Assembly (NCBI RefSeq): GCF_001436215.1
Contig: NZ_AYYP01000009.1
Span: 1-59,684 of the forward strand
Direction of reading: 5' to 3'
DNA from: Ligilactobacillus agilis DSM 20509
GTDB taxonomy: Bacteria; Bacillota; Bacilli; Lactobacillales; Lactobacillaceae
Length of the DNA stretch: 59,684 bases
Made by a program: the position numbers and the translations under genes. Below, piece after piece: positions 34,626 to 44,462 of this stretch. The notes under the pieces were generated by a model. The model did not search any database. It was given only the letters and a program-made list of their open reading frames with translations, and was not told the DNA's origin. Numbering within the stretch: the first letter of the stretch is position 1; each line of letters starts with the position of its first letter.

Positions 34626-35996
34626 ATGAAAATGCAGTTGGCAGAAATCGCCCGGGCTTTAGGGGCTGAAGTGAAGGCGGGCTATGAAGATATCTGTATA
34701 ACCAGTGTCAGCTTTGACAGTCGTACGTTAGAAGCTGGCGCCCTATTTATTCCTCTAGTAGCTGGTAATGACGGCCATAATTTTATTCAAAGTGCAATAG
34801 AGCACGGGGCAGTGGCTACTTTGTGGCAGGCTGATCATGATTTGGGGCAAGTGGACTTACCTCAATTGGTGGTAGCCGATACCTTGGAGGCCTTGCAAAC
34901 TTTAGGTAGATATTACTTGGATAAGATTAACCCTAAGGTAGTGGCTATTACAGGAAGCAATGGTAAAACTACTACTAAAGACATGGTGGCCGCTATTTTG
35001 GGTAGCCAGTTTAACGTACAAAAAACCCATGCAAACTTTAACAATCAAATCGGGGTACCGATGACGATTTTGGGGATGGAACCTAACACGGAAGTTTTAG
35101 TTGTTGAAATGGGGATGGACCACTTTGGTGAATTAGATCACCTAAGTCGCCTGGCTGCGCCTGATGTGGCTGTGATTACGATGATTGGGGAAGCCCACAT
35201 TGAATTTTTCGGAAGCAGAGACAAGATTGCGGACGCTAAGATGGAGATTACCCACGGGCTCAAAGAGGATGGAACCCTGGTCTACAATGGCGATGAACCA
35301 TTGTTGCGGACACGGGCAGAGGACTTAAAGCAGTTAACGGTAACCTTTGGCCGCAACGACAACAATGATTTACAAGCGACTAATATTGTGAGTGATGATA
35401 CCCAAACTGGTTTTAGGGTAGTATCCTGGCCTGAAGAAAACTTCACGATTCCAATGATTGGGGCTTACAACGTTAATAATGCCTTAGCTGCACTTGCGGT
35501 TGGTAATTTATTCCATGTCCCTGTAGAAGCGATGAGAAAGGCTTTGGCCGCCTTTGATTTAACTGCCAACAGGACAGAGTGGGTTAAAGGTGCAAAGGGT
35601 GAACGGATTTTAAGTGACGTTTATAACTCTAACCCAACGGCTGTTAAACAGGTGCTCCAAGCCTTTACTAAGGTAGAAACTGCTGGCAAGCGGATTGCGG
35701 TCTTAGGGGATATGCTAGAGTTAGGCGACCAGGCTGAGATTATGCACACGGGCTTAGCTGCTGAAATTCAACCAGAAGAAATTGCGGAAGTCTATCTTTG
35801 TGGCCCAATCATGGCGAAGTTAGCCCAAGTATTAGATGAAAAGTATCCTGCTGATAAGGTCCATCACTATGATACGGATGCAAAAGCACAGTTAGTAGCC
35901 GACCTAAAGGCAAGTATCCAACCGGAAGATATCGTGGTAGTCAAGGGCAGTCACGGGATTCATCTTGAAGAGGTTTTAGCCGCATTGCAAAAGTAA
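34626..35996 (+). CDS. murF: UDP-N-acetylmuramoyl-tripeptide--D-alanyl-D-alanine ligase MurF
   Basis: Adds D-Ala-D-Ala to the UDP-MurNAc-tripeptide, the last cytoplasmic step of the pentapeptide. The N-terminal substrate domain has SFDSRTLEAGALFIPL. The Mur-ligase ATP loop is TGSNGKTTTKD (about 109-119), followed by THANFNNQIGVP and VVEMGMDHFGEL; the C-terminal domain contains YNSNPTAVKQ. 456 residues. ATGs at 34626 and 34632 are both possible. The cshA-acpS-alr genes follow on the same strand. Confidence 0.95.
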   Translation: MKMQLAEIARALGAEVKAGYEDICITSVSFDSRTLEAGALFIPLVAGNDGHNFIQSAIEHGAVATLWQADHDLGQVDLPQLVVADTLEALQTLGRYYLDKINPKVVAITGSNGKTTTKDMVAAILGSQFNVQKTHANFNNQIGVPMTILGMEPNTEVLVVEMGMDHFGELDHLSRLAAPDVAVITMIGEAHIEFFGSRDKIADAKMEITHGLKEDGTLVYNGDEPLLRTRAEDLKQLTVTFGRNDNNDLQATNIVSDDTQTGFRVVSWPEENFTIPMIGAYNVNNALAALAVGNLFHVPVEAMRKALAAFDLTANRTEWVKGAKGERILSDVYNSNPTAVKQVLQAFTKVETAGKRIAVLGDMLELGDQAEIMHTGLAAEIQPEEIAEVYLCGPIMAKLAQVLDEKYPADKVHHYDTDAKAQLVADLKASIQPEDIVVVKGSHGIHLEEVLAALQK

Positions 35997-36164
35997 TTTG
36001 CTTAATTTAAGAATTAATGCTATTCTTAATAAGTTACTTAATATTTTTAAGTTAGTCGGATTGCAAGACAGTCAGAAAAATTTTTCAGCCTGCCTTGCGA
36101 GTACAGTGGATGTTACACATATGCGCTAATAGCGTAAGCTAGGCACATTAGGAGGAAAAATTTT

Positions 36165-37646
36165 TTGAAATTTAGTGAACTTGGTCTGGAAAAAGATTTA
36201 TTAACAGCGATTGAACGAAGTGGCTTTGAGGAAGCAACCCCCATTCAAGAAGCAACAATTCCCTTGGTATTAGCAGGGGTAGACGTGATTGGGCAGGCAC
36301 AAACAGGGACTGGAAAGACAGCGGCGTTTGGGTTGCCAGTGTTACAACACGTCAATCCCAAGAAAAATATTATCCAGGCCGTAATTATTTCACCAACCCG
36401 TGAGTTAGCAATTCAAACGCAAGAAGAATTGTACCGCTTGGGTAAGGATAAGAAGGTAAAGGTATTGGCCGTTTATGGTGGGGCCGATATTCGGCGGCAA
36501 ATCCACCAGTTAAAGCATAATACCCCTCAAATTTTGGTTGGGACGCCGGGTCGCCTACTAGACCACATTAACCGTAAAACCGTTGACCTTAGCTTGGTTA
36601 ATAGCTTGATTTTAGACGAAGCCGATGAAATGTTAGACATGGGCTTCTTAGATGATATCGAGTCAATTATTGAATCAATTCCGCCTAACCGGCAAACACT
36701 CTTGTTCTCAGCAACGATGCCTAAGGCTATCTTAAACATCGGCGAAAAGTTCATGATGGAACCACAGGTTGTCAAAATCAAGGCCAAGGAATTAACGACT
36801 GATTTAGTCGACCAATACTTTGTCCGGGCTAAGGATTTTGAAAAGTTTGACATCATGACTAGGATTATGGACGTGCAAGCCCCAGAGTTGACGATTGTCT
36901 TTGTCCGGACTAAGCGCCGGGTAGATGAGTTGTCTAAGGGCTTAGAAGCAAGGGGCTATAATGCCGCCGGGATTCATGGGGATTTGACGCAACAACGGCG
37001 GATGAATATCTTGCGGAAATTTAAGGCGGGCCAGCTTGATATCTTAGTGGCGACCGACGTGGCAGCCCGGGGGCTAGATATTTCTGGGGTAACCCACGTT
37101 TATAACTACGATATTCCCCAAGATCCAGAAAGTTATGTCCACCGTATTGGTCGGACTGGCCGGGCGGGCCACCATGGAACGTCTGTAACCTTTGTGACCC
37201 CAAATGAAATGGACTATTTACGGGTTATTGAGAAATTGACTAAGAAGCGGATGGAACCAATGAAGCCACCAACAGAAGCGGAAGCCTTTGAGGGGCAAAT
37301 TTCTTCTGCTTTAGTCGACATCAAAGAATTAGTTGCTAAGACAACGACCGCCAAATACGAAGCTCAAGCCAAAGAATTATTAGAGCAATACGATGCGGTT
37401 GACTTAGTAGCCGCTTTGCTTAACAACATGACTAAGGATGATGCTAGTCAAGTTCCAGTTAAGATTACGCCAGAACGGCCGTTACCACGACGCAAGAAGG
37501 GGAACCATACCGGTAACTTCCGGCGGAGCAATAAGAATTGGCGTCCTAAAAACAAGCGCTATGATGAACGGAGAAGGTCAGAGCGTGACCGGGACCGTGA
37601 TCAATTTAAGCACCGGACTAAAAAGCGGAAGTTTACCATCCGCTAA
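36165..37646 (+). CDS. cshA: DEAD-box ATP-dependent RNA helicase CshA
   Basis: RNA helicase linked to the degradosome and cold adaptation. Q motif and GFEEATPIQ at the start, AQTGTGKT (45-52), PTRELAIQ, DEAD (151-154), SAT, and HRIGRTGRAG are all present. The C-terminal tail (from about residue 435) is rich in Arg and Lys and probably binds RNA. 493 residues. The start is a TTG at 36165 with TAGGAGG about 9 nt upstream. The 168-nt gap after murF is AT-rich and likely holds a promoter and long leader, common for cold-inducible helicases. Confidence 0.94.
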   Translation: MKFSELGLEKDLLTAIERSGFEEATPIQEATIPLVLAGVDVIGQAQTGTGKTAAFGLPVLQHVNPKKNIIQAVIISPTRELAIQTQEELYRLGKDKKVKVLAVYGGADIRRQIHQLKHNTPQILVGTPGRLLDHINRKTVDLSLVNSLILDEADEMLDMGFLDDIESIIESIPPNRQTLLFSATMPKAILNIGEKFMMEPQVVKIKAKELTTDLVDQYFVRAKDFEKFDIMTRIMDVQAPELTIVFVRTKRRVDELSKGLEARGYNAAGIHGDLTQQRRMNILRKFKAGQLDILVATDVAARGLDISGVTHVYNYDIPQDPESYVHRIGRTGRAGHHGTSVTFVTPNEMDYLRVIEKLTKKRMEPMKPPTEAEAFEGQISSALVDIKELVAKTTTAKYEAQAKELLEQYDAVDLVAALLNNMTKDDASQVPVKITPERPLPRRKKGNHTGNFRRSNKNWRPKNKRYDERRRSERDRDRDQFKHRTKKRKFTIR

Positions 37647-37657
37647 AAATAAACGCT

Positions 37658-37699
37658 GAAAAAATCTGTCTTTCTCGTGGGAGAAAGCAGATTTTTTTT
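37658..37699 (+). terminator. Intrinsic terminator after cshA
   Basis: AAAAAATCTG-CTTTCTC stem against GAGAAAG-CAGATTTTTTTT with a GTGG loop. Confidence 0.88.
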
Positions 37700-37782
37700 A
37701 CTTTTAGCTTGTAAACATTTTTTAAACTTGCTGATTTATTGGCGGTTCTTTGCTAAAATGAGAGAGAAAGTGAGGATGGGTA

Positions 37783-38178
37783 ATGATATATGGTCAGGGA
37801 ATAGACATTGCTAGTCTAAAAAGAATAAAGGCTGCTTATCAAAAGAACCCTAAGTTTGCAGCCAAGGTGCTTACCGAGGGTGAATTGGCTGTTTTTGAGA
37901 CCCTAAGTCCTAAACGGCAGGTTGAGTTTTTAGCGGGCCGTTTTTCGGCAAAGGAAGCCTATTCTAAAGCCGTCGGGAGTGGGATTGGTTCCCAGGTTGG
38001 GTTTAGCGACTTAGAGATATTGAATAATAAGCAGGGCCGACCAGTGATTGTAAAACACCCACTTCAAAATAAGCTGAGGGTCCATTTATCAATTACACAT
38101 GATAATGAAGTGGTGGTTACGAGCGTAATCCTTGAAAAACTTGGGGGCTTTGAACGCTTGAAAAGCTACTTTAAATAG
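37783..38178 (+). CDS. acpS: Holo-[acyl-carrier-protein] synthase AcpS
   Basis: Transfers 4'-phosphopantetheine to the acyl carrier protein of fatty acid synthesis. The Mg-binding start GQGIDIASLKRI and the second motif FLAGRFSAKEAYSKAVG are standard; LSITHDNEVVVTSV closes the core. 131 residues, slightly longer than usual owing to a short C-terminal extension. It precedes alr by a few bases, the order found in many Firmicutes. Confidence 0.94.
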   Translation: MIYGQGIDIASLKRIKAAYQKNPKFAAKVLTEGELAVFETLSPKRQVEFLAGRFSAKEAYSKAVGSGIGSQVGFSDLEILNNKQGRPVIVKHPLQNKLRVHLSITHDNEVVVTSVILEKLGGFERLKSYFK

Positions 38179-38202
38179 ACTTTGATGAGAGAAGATGGAA
38201 AG

Positions 38203-39324
38203 ATGGTTGTGGGAAAACACCGCAATACAAAGGTCATTGTTGACTTAGGTGCAATTAAGGAAAATGTTGCTCAAGAAAAGCGACAATTAGAAGCAGACCA
38301 AAAATTATTTGCCGTGGTTAAGGCTAATGCTTACGGGCACGGGTTGGTTGAGGTAGCTCAGGCGGCCAGTCAAGCCGGGGCAGATGGCTTTTGTGTGGCC
38401 GTAATTGATGAGGGGGTGGCCTTGCGCCAAGCTGGTTTTGAGCAGGAACCAATCTTGATTTTGGGGGTCAATCCGGCTAGTGAGGCTACTTATATGGCTA
38501 GTTATAATTTGTCCGTAGCCGTTAGCAGCCTGGACTTTTTACAAGCTGCCCAACCCGAATTACTTAAGGCTAAGCTTAAATTAAGGGTCCACCTCGCACT
38601 TGATACCGGGATGGGGCGGATTGGTTTTAAAGATGTAGCCACCCTAAAGGAGGCGGTCGCTTATCTAAATGCCAACCCCCAAGCCTTTGTTTTTGAGGGG
38701 ATTTTCACCCACTTTGCTCAGGCTGATAGCAAAGATACCAGCTATTATCACCAGCAGTTAGCTAAATTTAAGGAACTTACTGGTAGCTTGGAGCAACTTC
38801 CACCCTATGTCCACGTCGCCAATTCGGCTGCAGCCTTATGGCATCATGATTGCGGTGGCAACGTAATTCGTTATGGTATTAGTATGTACGGTTTAAATCC
38901 GTCTGGCCGTGAGCTAGAATTACCCCGGCCTTTAAAGCCAGCACTAAGCTTGGTTAGTGAGTTGGTCCACGTTAAACAGGTAGCCAAGGGTGAATCGATT
39001 GGCTATGGTTCGACCTATACTGCTAGTGAAGATGAATGGATTGGCACGGTGCCTTTGGGATACGCCGATGGTTGGTTAAGACGGATGCAGGGCTTTGCGG
39101 TTTTAATCGCAGGTCAATACTGTCCCATCGTGGGCCGGGTTTGCATGGACCAATTCATGGTCAAATTACCTGCTAACTTAGCCTTAGGAACGAAGGTAAC
39201 TTTGATTGGGAAAGACGGGTCTGAAGAAATTACTGCCCAAGACGTGGCCGACTATGCCCACACTATTCACTACGAAATTACCTGTTGCTTGGGTGAGCGT
39301 CTTCCTAGGATTTATCGCGAGTAA
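38203..39324 (+). CDS. alr: Alanine racemase Alr
   Basis: PLP enzyme that makes D-alanine for peptidoglycan and for teichoic acid D-alanylation. The cofactor lysine is in VVKANAYGHG (Lys about 40); the second catalytic residue, a tyrosine, is in SIGYGSTY; VGRVCMDQFMV is also typical. 373 residues from the ATG at 38203, which matches the family's MVVGxHR start. An ATG at 38185 and a TTG at 38182 lie in frame upstream but lack a ribosome site. Part of acpS-alr-mazEF. Confidence 0.94.
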   Translation: MVVGKHRNTKVIVDLGAIKENVAQEKRQLEADQKLFAVVKANAYGHGLVEVAQAASQAGADGFCVAVIDEGVALRQAGFEQEPILILGVNPASEATYMASYNLSVAVSSLDFLQAAQPELLKAKLKLRVHLALDTGMGRIGFKDVATLKEAVAYLNANPQAFVFEGIFTHFAQADSKDTSYYHQQLAKFKELTGSLEQLPPYVHVANSAAALWHHDCGGNVIRYGISMYGLNPSGRELELPRPLKPALSLVSELVHVKQVAKGESIGYGSTYTASEDEWIGTVPLGYADGWLRRMQGFAVLIAGQYCPIVGRVCMDQFMVKLPANLALGTKVTLIGKDGSEEITAQDVADYAHTIHYEITCCLGERLPRIYRE

Positions 39325-39393
39325 AGCTAGGGCTTACAAAAATGACTTAATATGGTATATTTATTGTAATAGTAGGAAAGTAAAGGGGCGCTT

Positions 39394-39633
39394 ATGATGG
39401 AGCAGGTACAAAGCAGACGGCTATTTGACGATACTAAGCTATCAGAATACTGTGAATTCTATGGGATTAGTGCGCAGTCGCTAGATGATAAGGCCTTGAA
39501 ATATATTGAGTCACGTTATGAAAAATTGGACTTACTAATCACAGGTTATGGTGAAATGGCCAAGTTAAACCAAGAAATTTGTACTGAATTTTTAAGTTGT
39601 GATTGTGATGAATTAGACGAATTAGTAAGGTAA
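39394..39633 (+). CDS. mazE: Antitoxin of the MazEF module (MazE/EndoAI-like)
   Basis: A 79-residue acidic protein directly upstream of the toxin gene. No clear ribbon-helix-helix motif can be read, but size, charge (C-terminal [10 protein letters not shown]) and position after alr match the chromosomal antitoxins of lactobacilli. It should bind and inhibit MazF and autoregulate. The start could be ATG 39394 or 39397; AAGGGG is upstream of both. Confidence 0.75.
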   Translation: MMEQVQSRRLFDDTKLSEYCEFYGISAQSLDDKALKYIESRYEKLDLLITGYGEMAKLNQEICTEFLSCDCDELDELVR

Positions 39634-39650
39634 TAGAAAAGAGGAATCTA

Positions 39651-40013
39651 ATGGTAGCTGAGGTCAAGCGTGGTGATATTTTTTTTGCTGACCTATCGCC
39701 AGTAGTAGGATCAGAACAAGGCGGGATGAGACCGGTATTGATTATTCAAAATAATATCGGCAACCATTTCAGCCCAACGGTGATTGTCTCTGCAATTACT
39801 TCCAGGATTTCCAAACCAAAAATGCCGACGCACGTGGGGCTAAAGGCGCAAAAAAATGGCTTAGAAAAGGATTCTGTCATCCTATTGGAACAAGTAAGAA
39901 CGATAGATAAGCAACGGTTACGAGAAAAAATCGCACATACAGATCAAGAAACAATGAAAAAAGTCAATGAGGCCTTAAGAATTAGCTTTGGCCTGATTGC
40001 GATACATAAATAA
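39651..40013 (+). CDS. mazF: mRNA interferase toxin MazF (EndoA/PemK family)
   Basis: A 120-residue sequence-specific endoribonuclease. Family residues are clear: [20 protein letters not shown] (the Arg and Ser region of the active site), [19 protein letters not shown] and [13 protein letters not shown]. 17 nt separate it from the antitoxin gene and a GAGGAAT ribosome site precedes the ATG. The alr-mazEF linkage is the chromosomal, housekeeping type rather than a mobile module. A terminator follows. Confidence 0.93.
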   Translation: MVAEVKRGDIFFADLSPVVGSEQGGMRPVLIIQNNIGNHFSPTVIVSAITSRISKPKMPTHVGLKAQKNGLEKDSVILLEQVRTIDKQRLREKIAHTDQETMKKVNEALRISFGLIAIHK

Positions 40014-40015
40014 TT

Positions 40016-40047
40016 AAGGTTATCGGGCGCTACTTGGTAACCTTTTT
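40016..40047 (+). terminator. Intrinsic terminator after mazF
   Basis: AAGGTTA and TAACCTT form a 7-bp stem with a long loop, followed by TTTTG. Confidence 0.65.
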
Positions 40048-40149
40048 GTTTGCAAGGTAGTCATAATTTGAAGGGGGAATACCCAAAGATTTGCTTTTGG
40101 TTGTTGGGGTATAATTAAAATCTAGAAAGTTAGCTTAGGAGTAGTTGTT

Positions 40150-40680
40150 GTGGTACATTTTATTTTAGTTTAAGCGGTTTGCTTTTTAGGGACGATTATC
40201 TTCTTTTTATCCTACCAATGTCGCAATAACCGCAACCTTTTTCGGATGCAGTTAGCATCTTATCTCTGTTATATGACTCATATGTTTTTACTAGGGGCTT
40301 TGACCGGGGGAACAAGTTACATTTTAAACGTGGTCCGCTCCTATTGTTTAAGCAGTCGGAGTCGGTTTTTACACAGCCGGCAAATGTGTGGGGTAATTTG
40401 CTGTTTGCAACTGGTGACCCTGTACTTGACTTGGAGTAACTGGTGGTCACTTTTACCAATAGTCGCTAACATCGCCACTACCATCGGAGAATATACTTAT
40501 AATTCTCAAAAGATTAGGTTAGTTGGATTAGCGATTAATTCCCCCCTAAAGATTGGTTACGACTTCCTAGTGGGGTCGTGGGCCGGAATTTTTGACGAGC
40601 TAGTGACGCTAGCCTCGGTAATTATTTCTATCTGGCGTTATGGCTGGAAAAATTTAGACCGGGTCGAAGAGATTGGTTAA
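40150..40680 (+). pseudogene. ygjV: YgjV family membrane protein gene with a premature stop at codon 8
   Basis: From a GTG at 40150, with AGGAG 8 nt upstream, the frame reads MVHFILV then TAA (40171-40173), then AVCFLGTIIFFLSYQC and on to the stop at 40680 without another break. The continuation matches YgjV (RNNRNLFRMQLASYL, GTSYILNVVR, and later PLKIGYDFLVGSWAG), a small multi-span membrane protein of unknown function. Without the TAA it would be about 176 residues. After the stop the first in-frame start is ATG 40246, which would lack the first helix. A TATAAT at 40110-40115 could be its promoter. Confidence 0.72.
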
Positions 40681-40684
40681 ACAG

Positions 40685-40734
40685 CAAAAAAGCTTTGCAG
40701 CTGGCAAGTAAGGCCAAGCTGTAAAGATTTTTTA
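40685..40734. terminator. Bidirectional intrinsic terminator
   Basis: AAAAAAGCTTTGCAGCT pairs with AGCTGTAAAGATTTTTT around a GGC...GCC inner stem, between ygjV and the convergent brnQ. Confidence 0.78.
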
Positions 40735-40746
40735 CTAATCCAATTG

Positions 40747-42135
40747 TTAGTCCATTTCACTAGCTTGCGTTTTGACAAAGACTTCCTTGTAGAAGTGAAC
40801 AGCTAACCCAAGGGCTAGGCCGACCAAGGCAGGAACTAACCAGGAAAGGCTGTAATCAGCTAGAGGTAAGTAGTGGTGTTGGAAGGCGTAGACTGCTTTA
40901 CCAAAATTGCTTTGGCTGATAACGGCTGGGAAAGTGGCTACCATGTCAAAGAAAGCAGGGACTACTGTAAATAAAACTACGAAGAAGTAAACGTAACTAT
41001 CGCGTTTAAAGAGTGGTGAGAAAACGGATAGTAAGATTAAGACCATTGCTAATGGGTAAAGGAACATCAAGAATGGTAATGACCAAGCTAGAATTGTTTC
41101 TAAGCCGAAGTTAGCAAAGAAGAATGAGGAAGCACATGATAAGACTAACCAAGTGTGGTAGCTAACCTTTGGGAAGTGTTTGTGGAAGTCTTGGGCAAAG
41201 GCGGCTACTAACCCGATAGCAGTTGTTAAACAAGTAACGGTGATTAAGGCGGCTAAGATAGCTTGACCAGCGACACCGGCATATTGATTAACGATTTGTG
41301 AAAAGGCTACCCCACCATCGGCGGAAAGCTTGAATTTACCTAATGATTGTACCCCGAGTAAAGTTAGGAGTAAGTAAATCAAAGCAACGGCCCCCATACC
41401 AAAGACCCCAGCTTTAGCGGTAACGGCAGCTACCTTAGTTTCGCGCTTAACTCCCATAGAACGGATAGCGGTAACGACGGTCACCCCAAAGGCTAAGCCG
41501 GCTAAGGCGTCCATGGTGTTATAGCCTTCTAGAAAACCATGGATGAAAGAAGTTCGGCCTAAGTATTCCTTAGTAGGAGTAGCAGTACTTAAAGAACCAA
41601 GTGGATGTAAGAAGGCCACGAAGAAAACCAAAGCTAACAATGCCAAGAAGACTGGGTTCAAAAGTTTACCGACGTTAGAAACAATCTTGTTTTCTTTACG
41701 TGAGAATAAGTAGGCTACTAGAAAGAAGCAAGCTGAGAAAACAAATAATGCCACCTTAGTAGAACCTGCGGGTAATAAGGGCGCTAAACCAACCGCAAAG
41801 GAAACAGTAGCAGTTCTAGGGGTACCGAAGAAAGGACCGATAGTTGCGTGAATTAAAACCATAAAGACTAAGGCAAACGCAGGTCCTAAGGGACGACCGA
41901 TATCATACACACCTTCTGAGCGGGTGATAGAAATTGCAAGAACGGATAGTAATGGTAATAAGACCCCGGTAACCAGGAAGCCTAAAACAGCTGGGCCCCA
42001 GTTATGGCCGGCTAGTTGGCCCAAGTGGAGGGGAAAAATTAGGTTTCCGGCCCCAAAGAAGAGCCCAAATAGCAAGGAACTGACGACGAAATAATCTTTT
42101 TTAGTTAATTTCTTCTCTTTCAACTTATTAAGCAT
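40747..42135 (-). CDS. brnQ: Branched-chain amino acid transport system II carrier protein BrnQ
   Basis: Sodium-coupled uptake carrier for leucine, isoleucine and valine. 462 residues with about 12 hydrophobic helices. The LIVCS signature is in the first helix (LFGLFFGAGNLIFPLHLGQ), and GYNTMDALAGLAFG lies in the middle. The ATG at 42135 is preceded by GGTGGG. Upstream lies a T-box leader, so the gene should be induced when the cognate tRNA is uncharged. Confidence 0.94.
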   Translation of the reverse strand: MLNKLKEKKLTKKDYFVVSSLLFGLFFGAGNLIFPLHLGQLAGHNWGPAVLGFLVTGVLLPLLSVLAISITRSEGVYDIGRPLGPAFALVFMVLIHATIGPFFGTPRTATVSFAVGLAPLLPAGSTKVALFVFSACFFLVAYLFSRKENKIVSNVGKLLNPVFLALLALVFFVAFLHPLGSLSTATPTKEYLGRTSFIHGFLEGYNTMDALAGLAFGVTVVTAIRSMGVKRETKVAAVTAKAGVFGMGAVALIYLLLTLLGVQSLGKFKLSADGGVAFSQIVNQYAGVAGQAILAALITVTCLTTAIGLVAAFAQDFHKHFPKVSYHTWLVLSCASSFFFANFGLETILAWSLPFLMFLYPLAMVLILLSVFSPLFKRDSYVYFFVVLFTVVPAFFDMVATFPAVISQSNFGKAVYAFQHHYLPLADYSLSWLVPALVGLALGLAVHFYKEVFVKTQASEMD

Positions 42136-42212
42136 GATTAAAAACCCACCTTAAATTTTAATCTTAGTATTACAGAATAAATATCAGCTCCCACACGTCC
42201 CGGGATTGTGTG

Positions 42213-42261
42213 GAAAAGAAAAAGGCGCCCTCAAACTAGAATGCTCTAGTTCAAGGGCGCC
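42213..42261 (-). terminator. T-box-controlled terminator of the brnQ leader
   Basis: On the minus strand GGCGCCCTTGAACTAGA pairs with TCTAGTTTGAGGGCGCC, followed by TTTTTC. It lies directly after the T-box sequence. Confidence 0.9.
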
Positions 42262-42514
42262 AGTGCGCGGTACCACCTTGGTTTTACAATTACATCGCTG
42301 CAATTGCCTTTCACGTGCGGCCCCAGCCTTAGTGGGGCGATACGCTAACACGATAATGGGTGTTCCCAGTGTACCTACTAATAATTGTTGGGTACAGCGC
42401 TCGAAAGGGATTTTCGCTTTTAAAGCACCTATTCCCTCACACCAACCGGAATTCGCTTGAGGCCTTTAAAAGTTACTCTTCTTTCTCATTGCGTTCTTTA
42501 ATATTTAATCTATA
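42213..42514 (-). promoter_or_regulatory. T-box riboswitch upstream of brnQ, probably isoleucine-specific
   Basis: The core T-box sequence GGTGGTACCGCG (minus strand, 42277 to 42266) precedes the terminator. Upstream, GGTTGGTGTGAGG fits the distal Stem I loop. The Stem I base can form from AAAGG and CCTTT, placing ATC in the specifier position (GAAAATCCCTTT). ATC codes for isoleucine, a BrnQ substrate. Uncharged tRNA-Ile should favour the antiterminator. The specifier assignment is inference from the fold. Confidence 0.9.
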
Positions 42515-42520
42515 CTCAGT

Positions 42521-42549
42521 AATTTACAATCAAAAACTCATTTTGTCAA
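42521..42549 (-). promoter_or_regulatory. Promoter of the T-box-brnQ transcript
   Basis: Minus strand TTGACA, a 17-bp spacer and TAAATT; transcription should start near 42514. Confidence 0.7.
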
Positions 42550-42566
42550 GAGCTTTTTTGAAAAAA

Positions 42567-43202
42567 TTATGCTTGCAAATCTTCGATTTCAGAAACGCGG
42601 AAATTCTTCCGTTCTAAACTAGCAACAATTCGTTCCAATTTTTCGTGGCTAACATCGGCAGGGAGGGTAAATAAAGTTCGGTGCACTAGCTCGCCTTGTT
42701 GAACGTCCAAGGTAATGCAGCTGGCAATAGAGGTATACTTAGTGATAACCTTAGCCATGTCAACGAGATCTCCCCGTTCTCCAGCAGAAACAACCGTTAA
42801 GACGTAACTACCAACGTTGAAGTTCCAAGATTGGGAAAGCATTTCTAAGAGGTGGTTATGGGTTAAAATCCCGTAGAAGTAGTTGTTTTCATCAAGAACC
42901 GCGATGAAAGGTAGGTCGCGGATGGAGAAGAAGACATTAAAGAAAGCTGAGTTAACAGTGATGAACTTAGTGGCATTTTTTAATAAATGAGTGACGGGTA
43001 AGTTCATGTCACCGCCACGTGATTTATGGCGGTAAATGTGCATCTTATAGATGTTACCCCGGAAAATTTTGCCGGTGGTATCAAGGACCGGTACACAGCG
43101 GTAGCCGGAGGTTTCTAAGGTTTCAAGCGCCTCAGCCAAAGTAACATCCTCGCGAACTGTTGTTAAGACTTGTTTGGGTTTAACCAAGGTTTTAAGTAAC
43201 AT
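42567..43202 (-). CDS. CBS-ACT domain protein, CbpA-like (possible c-di-AMP binder)
   Basis: Two CBS motifs fill residues about 10-140 (TLAEALETLETSGYRCVPVLD and VNSAFFNVFFSIRDLPFIAV), followed by an ACT-like domain (about 142-211, SYVLTVVSAGERGDL). No membrane segment. The arrangement resembles CbpA of Listeria, which binds cyclic di-AMP; DarB/CbpB has only the CBS pair. 211 residues. It lies between ldh and the T-box leader; the role is therefore signalling, target unknown. Confidence 0.78.
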   Translation of the reverse strand: MLLKTLVKPKQVLTTVREDVTLAEALETLETSGYRCVPVLDTTGKIFRGNIYKMHIYRHKSRGGDMNLPVTHLLKNATKFITVNSAFFNVFFSIRDLPFIAVLDENNYFYGILTHNHLLEMLSQSWNFNVGSYVLTVVSAGERGDLVDMAKVITKYTSIASCITLDVQQGELVHRTLFTLPADVSHEKLERIVASLERKNFRVSEIEDLQA

Positions 43203-43270
43203 AGCAATAACTCCTAAGCTAAATATTTTCTAAGTAATTCTTAATTCATTTTAGCATTTTCGCGGGTAAA

Positions 43271-43305
43271 GAAAAACCCCCCACGGAAATTCCGCAGGGG
43301 GAAAA
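43271..43305 (-). terminator. Intrinsic terminator of ldh
   Basis: Minus strand CCCCCTGCGGAA pairs with TTCCGTGGGGGG (one mismatch) and is followed by TTTTTCTTT. Confidence 0.85.
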
Positions 43306-43314
43306 GAAGTTAAA

Positions 43315-44289
<975 letters not shown>

Positions 44290-44324
44290 TCATCCTTTCA
44301 TAAGAAACTTATTGATACAAATAT

Positions 44325-44330
44325 ATTATA
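44325..44330 (-). promoter_or_regulatory. -10 element of the ldh promoter
   Basis: TATAAT on the minus strand, about 40 nt before the ldh start; no strong -35 element could be assigned. Confidence 0.55.
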
Positions 44331-44462
44331 CCATGCTTTTTAAAAATGTTGTATGAGTTTTCACTAATTTTACATCTATGAAAACCCTTACTTTCTAATC
44401 TTTTATCCGCTAAATGAGGAATTAGTCACAAACTAAAAGAAAGTTTTTTTCAGAAAGTATGG

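Noticed and set aside
39394-40013. mazEF as part of a mobile or defence island
   Set aside because: The acpS-alr-mazEF order is a standard chromosomal arrangement in Firmicutes, and no mobile genes are nearby.
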